Notes: generated from the letters alone by a model not told the origin. Counted from the first letter of the stretch, positions 1-8,287 are shown. The stretch: 62,512 nucleotides of DNA from CAZMXP01 sp964570285 (GCA_964570285.1 CAZMXP010000031.1:1-62512), one strand, 5' to 3'. A program made the numbers and translations.

Positions 1-522
1 CTCGACGGGACGACGTTGCGATCGCTCCTCGAGCGTCGCGGTCGTCTCGCCGAGCACGTAGTGCTTGCCGCCGGGCGCGGTGTACTCGATCTCGCGCCGC
101 ACCGCGTCGCGCAGGTTGATCTGGCCCTCGAGGACGTTCTCCCACGTGGGGGAGTTGCTGTCCTCGAAGTCGGCCATGAAGACCTTCGCGCCCGAGTTCA
201 GCGCGTTGATGATCATCTTGCGCTCGACGGGGCCGGTGATCTCGACGCGGCGGTCGCGCAGGTCCGCGGGCGCGGGGGCGACCTTCCAGCGCCTCCCCCG
301 GACCCCCTCCGTCTCGGCGAGGAAGCCGGGCTTCTCGCCCTGGTCGAGGCGCGCCTGCCTCTCCCTCCGGCGCGCGAGCAGGTCGTCGCGGCGCGGCGCG
401 AAGCGGTGCGCGAGGGCGGCGACGAACTCGAGCGCCGCCGGAGTGAGGATGCCCTCCGAGCCGGGAAGGTGGGGGGCATGCACGCGCACGCCCCTGAGGC
501 CCGTAACCGTGTTCCCGCGCAT
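1..522 (-). CDS. aceB: Malate synthase A, N-terminal 174 residues (runs off the window)
   Basis: Reading the minus strand from an ATG at 522 gives 174 uninterrupted codons to the window edge. The segment VFMADFEDSNSPTWENVLEG, followed by QINLRDAVR, is the signature of the malate synthase A (AceB) family. That enzyme condenses glyoxylate with acetyl-CoA to malate in the cytoplasm (glyoxylate shunt). The N-terminus contains the expected helical region before this motif; the catalytic C-terminal part lies outside the window. A GGAGGGGGTCCGGGGGAGG element (positions 293-310) falls inside the gene and encodes part of EGVRGRR. The gene follows the second permease gene on the same strand after 83 bases, so read-through is possible, but no functional link is evident. 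Identity is secure from the motif; the start could shift slightly. Confidence 0.9.
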   Translation of the reverse strand, partial: MRGNTVTGLRGVRVHAPHLPGSEGILTPAALEFVAALAHRFAPRRDDLLARRRERQARLDQGEKPGFLAETEGVRGRRWKVAPAPADLRDRRVEITGPVERKMIINALNSGAKVFMADFEDSNSPTWENVLEGQINLRDAVRREIEYTAPGGKHYVLGETTATLEERSQRRPVE

Positions 523-605
523 CGAAGAACAAACCTTACGTCAACCCGCGGGATGTTCCACGCCAAACCCGCGCGGCGGTCGCGCGTTGTCCCGATCCGG
601 GACGT

Positions 606-1523
606 CTACCGCGCGCGACGCACCGCCCCGCGCGCGACCGCGGAGACCACGTCCCCGGCCAGCACGAGCGCGGCGCCGACGAGCACGAGCGCGAACATCT
701 CGTCGTACTGGTTGCGCGCGCGCGCGTCGCCGATCCAGTAGCCGAGCGAGAGCACGCCCACCATGCCGAGCACGGTCGCCTCGCGCACGCAGGTTTCCCA
801 GCGGTAGAAGTAGTAGAGCAGGAAGCGCGGCAGCAGCGTCGGGAAGAGGCCGAACGCGGCGATCGGGAGGCGGCGCGCGCCGAGGCCCCGCAGCGCCGCC
901 GGCATCGCGGGCGGCAGGTTCTCGATCGTCTCCGCGTCGAGGCGGCCGAGGATGCCCACGTTGTGGATCGCGAGCGCGAAGACCGCGGTCCACGGGCTCG
1001 GGCCGAAGGCGATCACGAGCAGGAAGGCCCAGACGTACTCGGGGAGCGCGCGCACGAAGATGAAGAGGGCGCGGGTCGCGAGGTTGAGCCCGCGCCAGAG
1101 CAGGGTTGCGATCCTCGGGGGGGCGCGGGGGCCGGGCAGGAAGGGCTCCGGCGACGCGAAGGTGCGCGCGGCGAGCAGGCCGAGCAGGAGTCCCGCGACG
1201 CCGGCGAGCAGGATCGCGGCGAGCGAGATCGCGAGCGTCGTCAGCGCCGCGTCGAGGCCGCGCGCCTCCAGGAACTCGCCGGTCCACGCGGCGAGCGCGC
1301 CCCAGTCGAGGGGGCCGTCGCGGACCGGATCGGGGCGGATCTCGCGCAGGAAGCGCCCGAGGTTTTCGCTCCGGCGCTCCGGCGTGATCGTGCCCTGGCC
1401 CATGTCGCCGCCGAGCCACGCGTAGGCGAAGAGCAGCAGCAAGAGCAGGCCGCTCCAGCGCGCGAGGCGGCTCCGCGGCCGCGCGGCGCGGAGGCGCATC
1501 ACCTCGATCTCGCGGTCGATCAC
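606..1523 (-). CDS. phnE: PhnE-type ABC transporter permease (second copy)
   Basis: Integral membrane permease of a PhnCDE-type importer, about 305 residues with six or so hydrophobic segments. The EAA-like region typical of binding-protein-dependent permeases is near the C-terminus: RALPEYVWAFLLVIAFGPS, then AIHNVGILGRLDAETIENLP and FPTLLPRFLLYYFYRWE. A GTG start at 1523 overlaps the TGA of the preceding permease by four bases (GTGA), which suggests translational coupling; an ATG at 1499 is an alternative. A G7-CGC-G5 element (1117-1131) lies within the gene and encodes the PRAPPR segment. Two different permease genes in tandem imply a heterodimeric channel. The transported substrate is inferred from the binding protein, not from this protein. 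Confidence 0.88.
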   Translation of the reverse strand: MIDREIEVMRLRAARPRSRLARWSGLLLLLLFAYAWLGGDMGQGTITPERRSENLGRFLREIRPDPVRDGPLDWGALAAWTGEFLEARGLDAALTTLAISLAAILLAGVAGLLLGLLAARTFASPEPFLPGPRAPPRIATLLWRGLNLATRALFIFVRALPEYVWAFLLVIAFGPSPWTAVFALAIHNVGILGRLDAETIENLPPAMPAALRGLGARRLPIAAFGLFPTLLPRFLLYYFYRWETCVREATVLGMVGVLSLGYWIGDARARNQYDEMFALVLVGAALVLAGDVVSAVARGAVRRAR

Positions 1524-2380
1524 GCGACGAACCTCCGGCGCAGCGCGCCGCTCCACCACTCCATCGCGAGCACGAGCGCGACCAGCGCGTAGAGGTAGGT
1601 CCAGACCTCGCCGTAGTAGAGGTTCTCGAACGACGCGCTGAGGAAATAGCCGAGGGTCGGGTAGCCGAAGAAGCCGAGCACGGCGGAGGAGCGCAGGCCG
1701 CACTCGAAGCGGTAGAAGGTGTAGGCGAGGATGTCCGGCAGCGCCTGCGGCAAGAGCCCGAAGAGGAAGACGTGGACCGGGCGAGCGCCCGCGGCCCGCA
1801 GCGCGAGGGCGGGGCCGCGCGGCGCCTCGTCGATCATCTCGGAAAAGACCTTCGCGAAGGTGCCCGCGTACGGGATCGCGATCGCGAGCACCGCGGTCGT
1901 GTTGCTGCGCCCCATCGCGCAGAGGAAGAGGATCGCCCAGAGGAACTCGTGCACCGAGCGCAGCAGCGCGATCACGACGCGGGTCGTGCCGTAGAGGGCC
2001 GGCATCACCCCGCGCAGCAGGATCCGCGCGGGCCGCGAGCGCGCCCCGGCGAGGTCGCCGCGCCACCAGGCGGTGGCGCCGAGGAAGGCGAGCAGGAGGC
2101 CGACGACCCACGCGAGGCCGACCGCCGCGGCGGCGAAGACGACGGTCAGCCGCGCCCCTTCGGCGACGTCGGGCAGGATCGACCGCCCGCCGAACGGCGG
2201 CGGCGCCTCGGAGGCGAGCGCCGGCGACAGCGCGTGGGAGAAGAAGCGCCCCGCCTCGGCGAGCCCCGCCTCGCCGGCCGAGACACCGTGCACGCCGAGC
2301 CGCGCCGCGGCCCACGCCCCGGACGCGAAGAGAGCGAGCAGCACGAGGCCGCGGGCGCCGAGCGGGAGGGGACGACCCAT
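1520..2380 (-). CDS. phnE: PhnE-type ABC transporter permease (first copy)
   Basis: Membrane permease related to PhnE. It has a hydrophobic N-terminal segment after MGRPLPLGARG, a periplasmic loop, and the permease core with SVHEFLWAILFLCAMGRS, AIPYAGTFAKVFSEMIDEAP and FGLLPQALPDILAYTFYRFE. These paired motifs align with those of the following permease, so the two genes look like paralogues. The ATG at 2380 is chosen because it starts just before the first membrane helix; a GTG at 2413 would add 11 residues, and neither start has a clear Shine-Dalgarno. The gene lies between the ATPase gene (66 bases upstream) and the second permease (4-base overlap), forming a binding protein-ATPase-permease-permease operon. 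Confidence 0.88.
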   Translation of the reverse strand: MGRPLPLGARGLVLLALFASGAWAAARLGVHGVSAGEAGLAEAGRFFSHALSPALASEAPPPFGGRSILPDVAEGARLTVVFAAAAVGLAWVVGLLLAFLGATAWWRGDLAGARSRPARILLRGVMPALYGTTRVVIALLRSVHEFLWAILFLCAMGRSNTTAVLAIAIPYAGTFAKVFSEMIDEAPRGPALALRAAGARPVHVFLFGLLPQALPDILAYTFYRFECGLRSSAVLGFFGYPTLGYFLSASFENLYYGEVWTYLYALVALVLAMEWWSGALRRRFVA

Positions 2381-2446
2381 GGACGAATGACCGTTTTGCC
2401 TGCGCCGTCGCACAGGTGAATAATGCGGGCCAGCCCCGCGCGGACG

Positions 2447-3220
2447 CTACTCGAGGAGTTCCGCCCGGGCGAGGTCGTAGAGCATATCGAATTCGTCGTC
2501 GCCGATCCCGGAGGTGGGGCGGTCGAAGAGCACCCTCCCGCGCCGGAGCCCGACGAGGCGCGGGAAGAACTCCCGCGCCAGCGCGAGGTTGTGCAGGCTC
2601 ATCACGAGCGTGATGCCGCGCTCCCGCGAGATCTCCGTCAGGAGCGCGACGGTGTCGCGCGCCCGCGCCGGATCCACCGACGAGACGGGCTCGTCGGCGA
2701 GCAGCGCGACCGGCTCCTGCATCAGCGCCCGCGCGATCGCGACGCGCTGCCGCTGGCCGCCGGAGAGGCGGTCGCAGCGTTCGAAGAGCTTGTCCGGGAT
2801 GCCGACGCGGTCGAGCAGCGCGTGCGCCCGGGCAAGGTCGCGCCTGGCCGGGAAGAGGATCGTGCGGAAGGCGCCCGCGAACGAGAGCGTGCCCAGCCGC
2901 CCGCTCAGCACGTTCTGCGAGACGCGCAGGCTCGGCACGAGGCTCAGGTCCTGGTGCACGAAGCCGATCCGCGAGCGCAGGCGCCGCAGCGGCGCCGGGC
3001 CGAGGGAGGCGAGCGGCTCGCCGTCCACCTCCACCGTGCCCGAGTCCGGGAGTTGCGTGCCGTTGAGCAGCCGCAGCAGCGTCGTCTTGCCGGCGCCGCT
3101 CGGGCCGACCAGCGCGAGGCTCTCGCCGGCGGCGACGTCGAGATCGACGCCGTCGAGGGCGGCGACGCCGGGGTACCGGACCGACACCCCCGACAGGCGG
3201 AAGGAGGCCCCGCCGCTCAT
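2447..3220 (-). CDS. phnC: PhnC-type ABC transporter ATP-binding protein
   Basis: Cytoplasmic ATPase of the importer, 257 residues. Walker A is GPSGAGKTT near residue 40, the Q-loop is IGFVHQDLSLV, the ABC signature is LSGGQRQRVAIARAL, and Walker B is ALLADEPVSSVDP, followed by a switch His in MSLHNLALA. Length and motif spacing match PhnC-family ATPases. Its ATG overlaps the TGA of the binding-protein gene by four bases. In a stand-alone phosphonate system, C-P lyase or phosphonatase genes might be expected nearby; none are seen here. Confidence 0.92.
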   Translation of the reverse strand: MSGGASFRLSGVSVRYPGVAALDGVDLDVAAGESLALVGPSGAGKTTLLRLLNGTQLPDSGTVEVDGEPLASLGPAPLRRLRSRIGFVHQDLSLVPSLRVSQNVLSGRLGTLSFAGAFRTILFPARRDLARAHALLDRVGIPDKLFERCDRLSGGQRQRVAIARALMQEPVALLADEPVSSVDPARARDTVALLTEISRERGITLVMSLHNLALAREFFPRLVGLRRGRVLFDRPTSGIGDDEFDMLYDLARAELLE

Positions 3221-4095
3221 CCGAGCATCCGGAGGCCCAGCGCGACCTCCCGGATCGCGTCGAAGTCCTCGTTCTTCGCGGCGATCATGCCGCTGCGCCC
3301 GAAGGCGGCAAGCAGTTTCGGGTCGGTCATGCCGATCATCGCCGCCTGGATCCTGTCGGTGAACCCCGCGCCGAAGATCTTGTCCACGTCCGGATGCACC
3401 GTCAGGTTGTAGTCCGCGTAGACCGGCGTCTTCCAGATGACGCGGCAGACGTCGGGGTCGATCTTCTTCTCGCCGACGAGGCGGTCGTAGACGGTGTAGT
3501 CGAGCACGCCCGCCTGGTACTGGCCCGACTGCACGAGCACCGCGGTCTTGTCGTGGGCGCCGGAGAAGCCCGGCGGCTCCGCGAAGAACTCGCGCGGGTC
3601 CTTGCCTCCCATCGTCGCGATGAAGTGCCACGGCATCAGCCGCCCCGACGTCGAACTCTCGGATCCGAACGTGAACTTCAGCTTCGCGATGCCAACCGGG
3701 AAGTCGTCGCCGCGCTCGAGTCCCGTCTCGCGGTGCGCGATGAAGTAGGAAAAGAACTTCGGGTCCTCGACCCCCATCGCGATCGCGCGGCCCCCCTTCA
3801 CGTCGTGGCGCGCCTGCACCCCCGTGAATCCGCCGAACCACGCCATGTGCACCTCGCCGTTCTTGAACATCTCCCGCGAGGCGGCGTAGTCGATGCTCGG
3901 CACGTACTCGACCCTGACGCCGAGTTCCTTCGCGAGATACTCCGCCACCGGGCCGAACTTCTGCTTCAGCTCGGTCGTGTTCTGGTTCGGGATCGCGGTG
4001 AAGCGGAGGATCCTGTCCGCGGCGGTGCCCGCGTCCTCCTTCCCGCTGCACGAGACGAGCAGCGCCGCGGCGATCAGGGAGAGGGTCAGGCGCAT
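3217..4095 (-). CDS. PhnD-like substrate-binding lipoprotein, putative selenate/oxyanion type
   Basis: Exported binding protein of 292 residues with a lipoprotein signal (short basic start, hydrophobic stretch, lipobox LVSC with Cys16). The body begins LRFTAIPNQNTTELKQKFGP and contains VEYVPSIDYAAS, AWFGGFTGVQAR and FGSESSTSGRLMP. These match the PhnD-like branch that databases name 'putative selenate ABC transporter substrate-binding protein' (the TIGR04553-type family), better than classical phosphonate PhnD. This assignment is from recalled family features, not a search. The gene is first in the operon and overlaps the ATPase by ATGA. The ligand is therefore inferred. The likely selenoprotein at 61688 gives independent reason to expect selenium uptake. 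Confidence 0.75.
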   Translation of the reverse strand: MRLTLSLIAAALLVSCSGKEDAGTAADRILRFTAIPNQNTTELKQKFGPVAEYLAKELGVRVEYVPSIDYAASREMFKNGEVHMAWFGGFTGVQARHDVKGGRAIAMGVEDPKFFSYFIAHRETGLERGDDFPVGIAKLKFTFGSESSTSGRLMPWHFIATMGGKDPREFFAEPPGFSGAHDKTAVLVQSGQYQAGVLDYTVYDRLVGEKKIDPDVCRVIWKTPVYADYNLTVHPDVDKIFGAGFTDRIQAAMIGMTDPKLLAAFGRSGMIAAKNEDFDAIREVALGLRMLG

Positions 4096-4394
4096 CGGGG
4101 ATTCCTCGCAGGGTCGTCGGTTCTATCGGTTCTTCCAATTCGGTCAATAGGCAGCGCCGATATGTTACTACGCGGGCGTCAAAACCGGTCGCAGCTTTCG
4201 GGGGGGGCGCGGGGGGGAGGGTGGCGGCCCCGGGGCGCCCTGCCCCCCGAACAACCCACTGTCTGGCGGCCGGCACCGATCCCTGAGTCCCCCTCCACGC
4301 CAGTCGGGAATGGCGGTCGCCAGTCCGTTGCCCCGCCATTCGATTCGCGCATTCATGGTGTCGTTGACGGTGCAGGGGCTGGGATCATGGGTGC
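4096..4394. other. Divergent intergenic region between the transporter operon and arsC
   Basis: About 300 bases with no credible gene. It should hold the promoters for both directions. Near the transporter side it is relatively AT-rich (around 4120-4165), but I see no convincing -35/-10 pair. It contains one of the strongest double-G-tract elements of the window at 4200-4217. Confidence 0.6.
4200..4217 (+). repeat. Double G-tract element (G8-CGC-G7)
   Basis: Eight G, CGC, seven G on the plus strand in an intergenic region. This is a typical member of the dispersed family described in the findings, and the pattern can form a four-run GGG quadruplex. Confidence 0.8.
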
Positions 4395-4826
4395 ATGGGC
4401 CGCCCCCTCGTCCTCGTCCTCTGCACCGCGAACTCCTGCCGCAGCCAGATGGCCGAGGGGATGCTGCGCGCCGCCGCGGGCGACCTCGTGGAGGTGCAGA
4501 GCGCCGGTTCGGCGCCGGCGGAGGGCGTGCATCCGCTCGCGGTGCGGGTGATGGCCGAGATCGGCATCGACATCTCCGCCCACCGTGCCAAGCACGTGGA
4601 GGGGTTCGCGCGGCGCCCGGTCGCCACGGTCGTCACCGTCTGCGGCGCGGCCGACGCGGCCTGCCCGGTCTTTCCCGGCCGCGTCGCGCGCCACCACTGG
4701 GGCTTCGACGACCCGGCGCGCGCGGCCGGCAGCGAGGAGGAGAGGCTCGCCGTCTTCCGCCGCGTGCGCGACGAGATGCGCCGCGTCTTCGACGCCTACG
4801 CCGCGGGGCTCCGCGACGCCACGTGA
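4395..4826 (+). CDS. arsC: Arsenate reductase, thioredoxin-coupled (low-molecular-weight phosphatase fold)
   Basis: Cytoplasmic 143-residue enzyme that would reduce arsenate to arsenite. The P-loop CTANSCRSQMAEG gives the nucleophilic Cys10 with the Cx5R arrangement, and VCGAADAACP supplies the second and third redox cysteines (Cys83, Cys90). This is the Cys10/Cys82/Cys89 triad of the staphylococcal pI258-type ArsC family, which uses thioredoxin to reset the enzyme. All three cysteines being present argues for arsenate reductase rather than a plain tyrosine phosphatase. No arsR or arsenite pump gene is adjacent, so it may work with distant partners. Confidence 0.9.
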   Translation: MGRPLVLVLCTANSCRSQMAEGMLRAAAGDLVEVQSAGSAPAEGVHPLAVRVMAEIGIDISAHRAKHVEGFARRPVATVVTVCGAADAACPVFPGRVARHHWGFDDPARAAGSEEERLAVFRRVRDEMRRVFDAYAAGLRDAT

Positions 4827-4875
4827 CGGCGCCTGTCGTCCTCCCTTCTCCCCTCCGCTGATACTCTTGGAGGCG

Positions 4876-5133
4876 ATGTCCCACGTCGTCGCCCACCCCA
4901 CGCCGAACCCGCAGGCCTACAAGTTCACGATCGAGGGGAAGAGCTTCCCGAAGGCGATCACGCTCGGCGGCGCCGAGGCGGCCAAGGGGACGCCCTTCGC
5001 GCCGCTCTTCGCGATCCCCGGCGTCGCGAGCGTCTTCGCGACGGCGAACTTCGTCACGATCACCAAGGTCCCCGCCGCCGACTGGCCTGCGATCATCGAC
5101 GCGGCCAAGCGCGCGCTGGCCCAGGGGTTCTGA
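4876..5133 (+). CDS. Nfu/NifU N-terminal domain protein
   Basis: Small 85-residue cytoplasmic protein consisting only of the Nfu N-terminal domain (PF08712-like). It begins with the typical PTPNPQAYKFTIE strand and later has PLFAIPGVASVFATANFVTI. In other proteins this domain precedes the Cys-containing NifU/Nfu C-terminal scaffold, which is absent here, so the protein has no CxxC and cannot itself bind an Fe-S cluster in the usual way. The ATG at 4876 follows a clear GGAGG at good spacing. It sits between arsC and the next membrane enzyme with short gaps, so the three may be co-transcribed. The biological role of stand-alone copies is not established. Confidence 0.85.
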   Translation: MSHVVAHPTPNPQAYKFTIEGKSFPKAITLGGAEAAKGTPFAPLFAIPGVASVFATANFVTITKVPAADWPAIIDAAKRALAQGF

Positions 5134-5141
5134 CGCGCGCG

Positions 5142-7115
5142 ATGGTCCCCTTCCGCCGCACGGCGCTGGCGAGCCTGCTCGGCGCCCTCCTGCTCTGGCT
5201 CGTCCTGACGGTCGCCGGCGTGCTCTTCATCAAGAGCCACGACAACGCCTTCGCGCGGGAGATCCTCGCCGAGCACCGCGGCGCGATCGCGTCGGTCTAC
5301 CTGCGCCTGCTCGTCGGCTACCTCGCCGGCGGCCTCGCCGCCGCCCTGCTCCTCCATCCGCTGCTGCCCGGCTGGCGCGCGCTGCCGGCGACGCTCGGCG
5401 TCGCGGCGCTCGGGCTCACCTACACGCTGACGGACGGCACGCAGCTGCTCTACGGCCCGACGCAGACGCTCTTCTGCCGCGTCCACGACTTCCTGCCCCG
5501 GTGGGTCCATGCGATCTACCATCCGCTCGAGATCGTCGTCCTGCTCGCGGCGCTGGCGCTCTGGTCGCTCGCCCGCTGGACCCAAAAGATCCCCGGACCC
5601 CTCAAAATCGCCGCGCTGGGCGTGGCCGTCGCCGCCGTCGCGCTGCGCCACCTCCCCGTCGCCGTCGCGGCGCCGATGGAGCGCACCTGCTTCCTGCTGA
5701 TCGCCACCGACTCGCTGCGCGCCGACCACCTCTCGTGCAACGGCTATGCGCGCGCGACGACGCCGCACATCGACGCGCTCGCCCGCGACGGCGTCAACTT
5801 CGCGAACTGCCTCGTGCCCACCGCGAGCACGCACGAGTCGTGGGTGACGGTCTTCGCGGGCCGCGAGCCGCGCGACCACGGGCTGCGCCACATGTTCCCG
5901 TCGCGGGATCTCGTCGCGCGCATCGAGCGCACCGAGGCGTTCCTGCCGCGCATGCTCGCCGCGGAGGGGTACGCGACCGCGGCGATCGGCGGCTGGTGCG
6001 GCACGACCTTCGGCCTCTTCGACATGGGCTTCGGGCATGTCGATGTCAGCAACACGCAGAACCACGCCGCGCTGATCGCCGAGGCGGCCTTCACGAACCA
6101 CCTGCCCGCCGCGGCCTTCCTCGACAACGCGTTCGGGCGCCTGCTGCTGCCCGAACTCGACCGCGTCTCGTTCACCCGCGGCGCGGCCTCGATCACGCGC
6201 AAGGCGGAGCGCTGGCTCGAGAGCGCCGCGCGCGACGCGCGCCCCTTCCTCCTCGTGCTCAAGTACCACGTGACGCACCTGCCCTACAGCGCCTCCTACC
6301 CCTACTACGCGATGTTCACCGACCCGGACTACCGGGGGCGCAACCGCTACCGCATCGACTTCAAGATCGACGAGATGATCCAGCGCGGCTTCGACCACGA
6401 CCTCTCCGACGCGGAGAAGCGGCACATCGTCGACCTCTACGACGGCTGCGTGCGCGAGTTCGACGACCAGGTGGGGGCGCTCGTCGACGCGCTGCGGCGG
6501 CTCGGGCTCTCCGACTGCACCGTCGTCGGCGTGATGGCCGACCACGGCGACGACCTCTACGAGCACGGCACGACGCTCGGCCACGGCGTGACGCTCTTCG
6601 GCGGGGATCAGGCCAACCGCATCCCCGCGGTCTTCAGGGGCCCGGGGATTTCGCCGCGGCGCGTGGACAAGCTGACGCGGTCGTTCGACCTGACGCCGAC
6701 CTGGGCGGGCTGGCTCGGCCTCGAGCCGGACGCGAAGTGGACCGGCGTGGACCTGCGCGGCGAGATCCCCGACCTCTCCGCGCGGCTCGAGACCTCCTAC
6801 CTGCTCTACCGCCAGCCGGTGCCCGACCTCGAGCCCGGCGAGCGGGTGAAGGGGTTCCCGAAGTTCGACTCGGCGACCTTCCTCGACCCGTCGTTCGACC
6901 ACAACATCGTGCTGCGCGACGAGTTCGCCGAGGCGCTGATCGGGACGAAGTGTCTTGCCGTGCGCGAGGGGGACTGGAAGTACATCACGGTCCCGGGGGA
7001 GGAGGGGCCCATCGAGCGTCTCTTCGACCTCGCGACCGATCCGCACTGCCGGCGCAATCTCGCGAGGGCGCACCCCGACGTCGTCGCGCGCCTGCGCGCG
7101 AGGCTCGACGGATGA
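5142..7115 (+). CDS. Membrane-anchored alkaline-phosphatase-superfamily enzyme (sulfatase-like, Thr nucleophile)
   Basis: 657 residues: about five N-terminal hydrophobic segments (to roughly residue 180), then a sulfatase/phosphotransferase fold. The first metal-binding motif is LLIATDSLRADHLS and the second is VMADHGDDLYEHGTTLGHG. At the catalytic position, where sulfatases have the C/S-x-P-S-R formylglycine motif, this protein reads STHESWVTVFAG, placing Thr230 as the nucleophile and lacking P-S-R. A Thr nucleophile is typical of lipoteichoic acid synthase and phosphoethanolamine-transferase relatives. An exported phosphotransferase or phosphodiesterase is therefore more likely than a sulfatase; the substrate is unknown. 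Its TGA overlaps the ATG of the Nudix gene (ATGA). Confidence 0.8.
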   Translation: MVPFRRTALASLLGALLLWLVLTVAGVLFIKSHDNAFAREILAEHRGAIASVYLRLLVGYLAGGLAAALLLHPLLPGWRALPATLGVAALGLTYTLTDGTQLLYGPTQTLFCRVHDFLPRWVHAIYHPLEIVVLLAALALWSLARWTQKIPGPLKIAALGVAVAAVALRHLPVAVAAPMERTCFLLIATDSLRADHLSCNGYARATTPHIDALARDGVNFANCLVPTASTHESWVTVFAGREPRDHGLRHMFPSRDLVARIERTEAFLPRMLAAEGYATAAIGGWCGTTFGLFDMGFGHVDVSNTQNHAALIAEAAFTNHLPAAAFLDNAFGRLLLPELDRVSFTRGAASITRKAERWLESAARDARPFLLVLKYHVTHLPYSASYPYYAMFTDPDYRGRNRYRIDFKIDEMIQRGFDHDLSDAEKRHIVDLYDGCVREFDDQVGALVDALRRLGLSDCTVVGVMADHGDDLYEHGTTLGHGVTLFGGDQANRIPAVFRGPGISPRRVDKLTRSFDLTPTWAGWLGLEPDAKWTGVDLRGEIPDLSARLETSYLLYRQPVPDLEPGERVKGFPKFDSATFLDPSFDHNIVLRDEFAEALIGTKCLAVREGDWKYITVPGEEGPIERLFDLATDPHCRRNLARAHPDVVARLRARLDG

Positions 7116-7699
7116 AGGTCGACGACGACCTGGTCCGGCTGCGCCTCGAGCTGCCGCTCGGCGTCTGGAACTCGCAGCCGGGGTTGCGCGACAGCGCGGT
7201 GCTCGCGCTGCTCGTCGAGCGCGACGGCGGCGACCGCCTGCTCTTCAACCGCCGCCGCGACGACCTCCCCTTCCATCCGGGGCAGGTCTGCTTCCCGGGC
7301 GGCGCGCGCGACGGCGACGAGGACGCCGTCGCCTGCGCGCTGCGCGAGACCGGGGAGGAGATGGGAGTCGAGGGCGCGCAGATCGAGGTGCTCGGCCGCC
7401 TGCCCGACCGCGTCAGCATCGCCGGCTTCAAGGTGGCCTGCTTCGTGGGCCGCCTCGCCGGCGACGCCGTCTACCGCGTCGAGGCGAGCGAGGTCGCCGA
7501 GGCGTTCGAGATCGGGTGCGAGACGCTGCTCGACGGGTCGCGCTGGACCTTCCGCGACACGAGCCACCCGCTCGCGCGCTTCGCGAGGGTGCCCTCGTTC
7601 CGCGGCGACCGCCACGTCGTCTGGGGGCTGACGGGCATCATCCTGCGCGACTTCACGACGCAGGTCCTCGGCTTCGCGCCTCCGCCCCCGGCGGATTGA
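7112..7699 (+). CDS. Nudix hydrolase, probable CoA pyrophosphatase
   Basis: 195-residue cytoplasmic enzyme. The Nudix box is perfect: G-x5-E-x7-RETGEE-x-GV (from GARDGDEDAV to EEMGV). The preceding segment LLFNRRRDDLPFHPGQVCFP is the extension that marks the CoA pyrophosphatase branch (UPF0035/NudL type), which splits CoA into 3',5'-ADP and phosphopantetheine. The start ATG overlaps the preceding stop by four bases, implying coupling with the membrane enzyme, though no shared pathway is obvious. A G5-TCC-G5 element (7702-7714) follows the stop codon immediately. Confidence 0.9.
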   Translation: MKVDDDLVRLRLELPLGVWNSQPGLRDSAVLALLVERDGGDRLLFNRRRDDLPFHPGQVCFPGGARDGDEDAVACALRETGEEMGVEGAQIEVLGRLPDRVSIAGFKVACFVGRLAGDAVYRVEASEVAEAFEIGCETLLDGSRWTFRDTSHPLARFARVPSFRGDRHVVWGLTGIILRDFTTQVLGFAPPPPAD

Positions 7700-7849
7700 G
7701 AGGGGGTCCGGGGGACGCCCGCCCCCGGGAGCGGCGCGCAGGCGGAGGGAGACGGCGCGGCGTGAAGCCACCGCCGAACGCGCGCTGGCCGCACGTTTCA
7801 TTGGGATGAGCAACGACCACGAACGCGCCCCTGAGCCACGAGGGCGGTG

Positions 7850-7989
7850 CGGTCAACCACAGCCTTCATCTTGAGCTTGGAAGAAGGAACCCAGGAACCT
7901 AGGAACCGAGGAAGAGGCGGATTCGACCGTCCGAGTCCCGGGATGCTCCCCTTTCCTCTCATGGGTTCTTCCCTTCCTGGCTTCCTCAC
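7850..7989 (+). repeat. Dispersed repeat, module 2 (copy A)
   Basis: About 140 bases starting GGTCAACCACAGCCTTC, containing GGAACCCAGGAACCTAGG-type tandem heptads and ending ATGGGTTCTTCCCTTCCTGG. An inverted copy, roughly three-quarters identical by eye, is at 44187-44308. It lies in the non-coding stretch 7700-8512. The AGGAACC/GAGGAAG heptads resemble degenerate intergenic repeats seen in many environmental genomes. No coding potential is supported. Confidence 0.75.
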
Positions 7990-8077
7990 TAAAAAACCGC
8001 TACGCACGTTCCGGATCGGCCGAAGACCGTCGCGAGGGCGCGCAGCGCCCGAGGCGTGTACTACCAACCCGCAGACT

Positions 8078-8287
8078 TCGCGCTCCCTGCGCAAATTCTG
8101 GTGCTCCCCTCGTGCGGCGCCCGGAACCGAGACAAGGTGGCCGCTTCGCATCCATCCTCTGCGGCGGTGGAGGGACGCACGCAGCCCTCCGCTCCGCGCG
8201 CGTCACCCGGATCTGGCAGCTCCTCACTAGGCGCAGCGCGGCCTTCGCCCGTCGCTCGTTTGGATGCGGCGTGGAGCCGCGCTGCGC
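8078..8287 (+). repeat. Dispersed repeat, module 1 (copy A)
   Basis: About 210 bases from TCGCGCTCCCTGCGCAA to AGCCGCGCTGCGC, matching 44480-44688 in the same orientation at roughly 85% identity by eye. Shared landmarks in order are CCCGGAACCGAG, GCACGCAGCCCTCCG, GCGCGTCACCCGGATCTGGC and CACTAGGCGCAGCGCGG. Its 3' end abuts a decapitated zinc-ribbon gene (8288-8423), as though the repeat had replaced the 5' part of that gene. Confidence 0.8.

Noticed and set aside
2447..4095. Classical phosphonate utilisation operon
   Set aside because: No C-P lyase, phosphonatase or PhnF-like genes are adjacent, and the binding protein looks more like the putative selenate branch.
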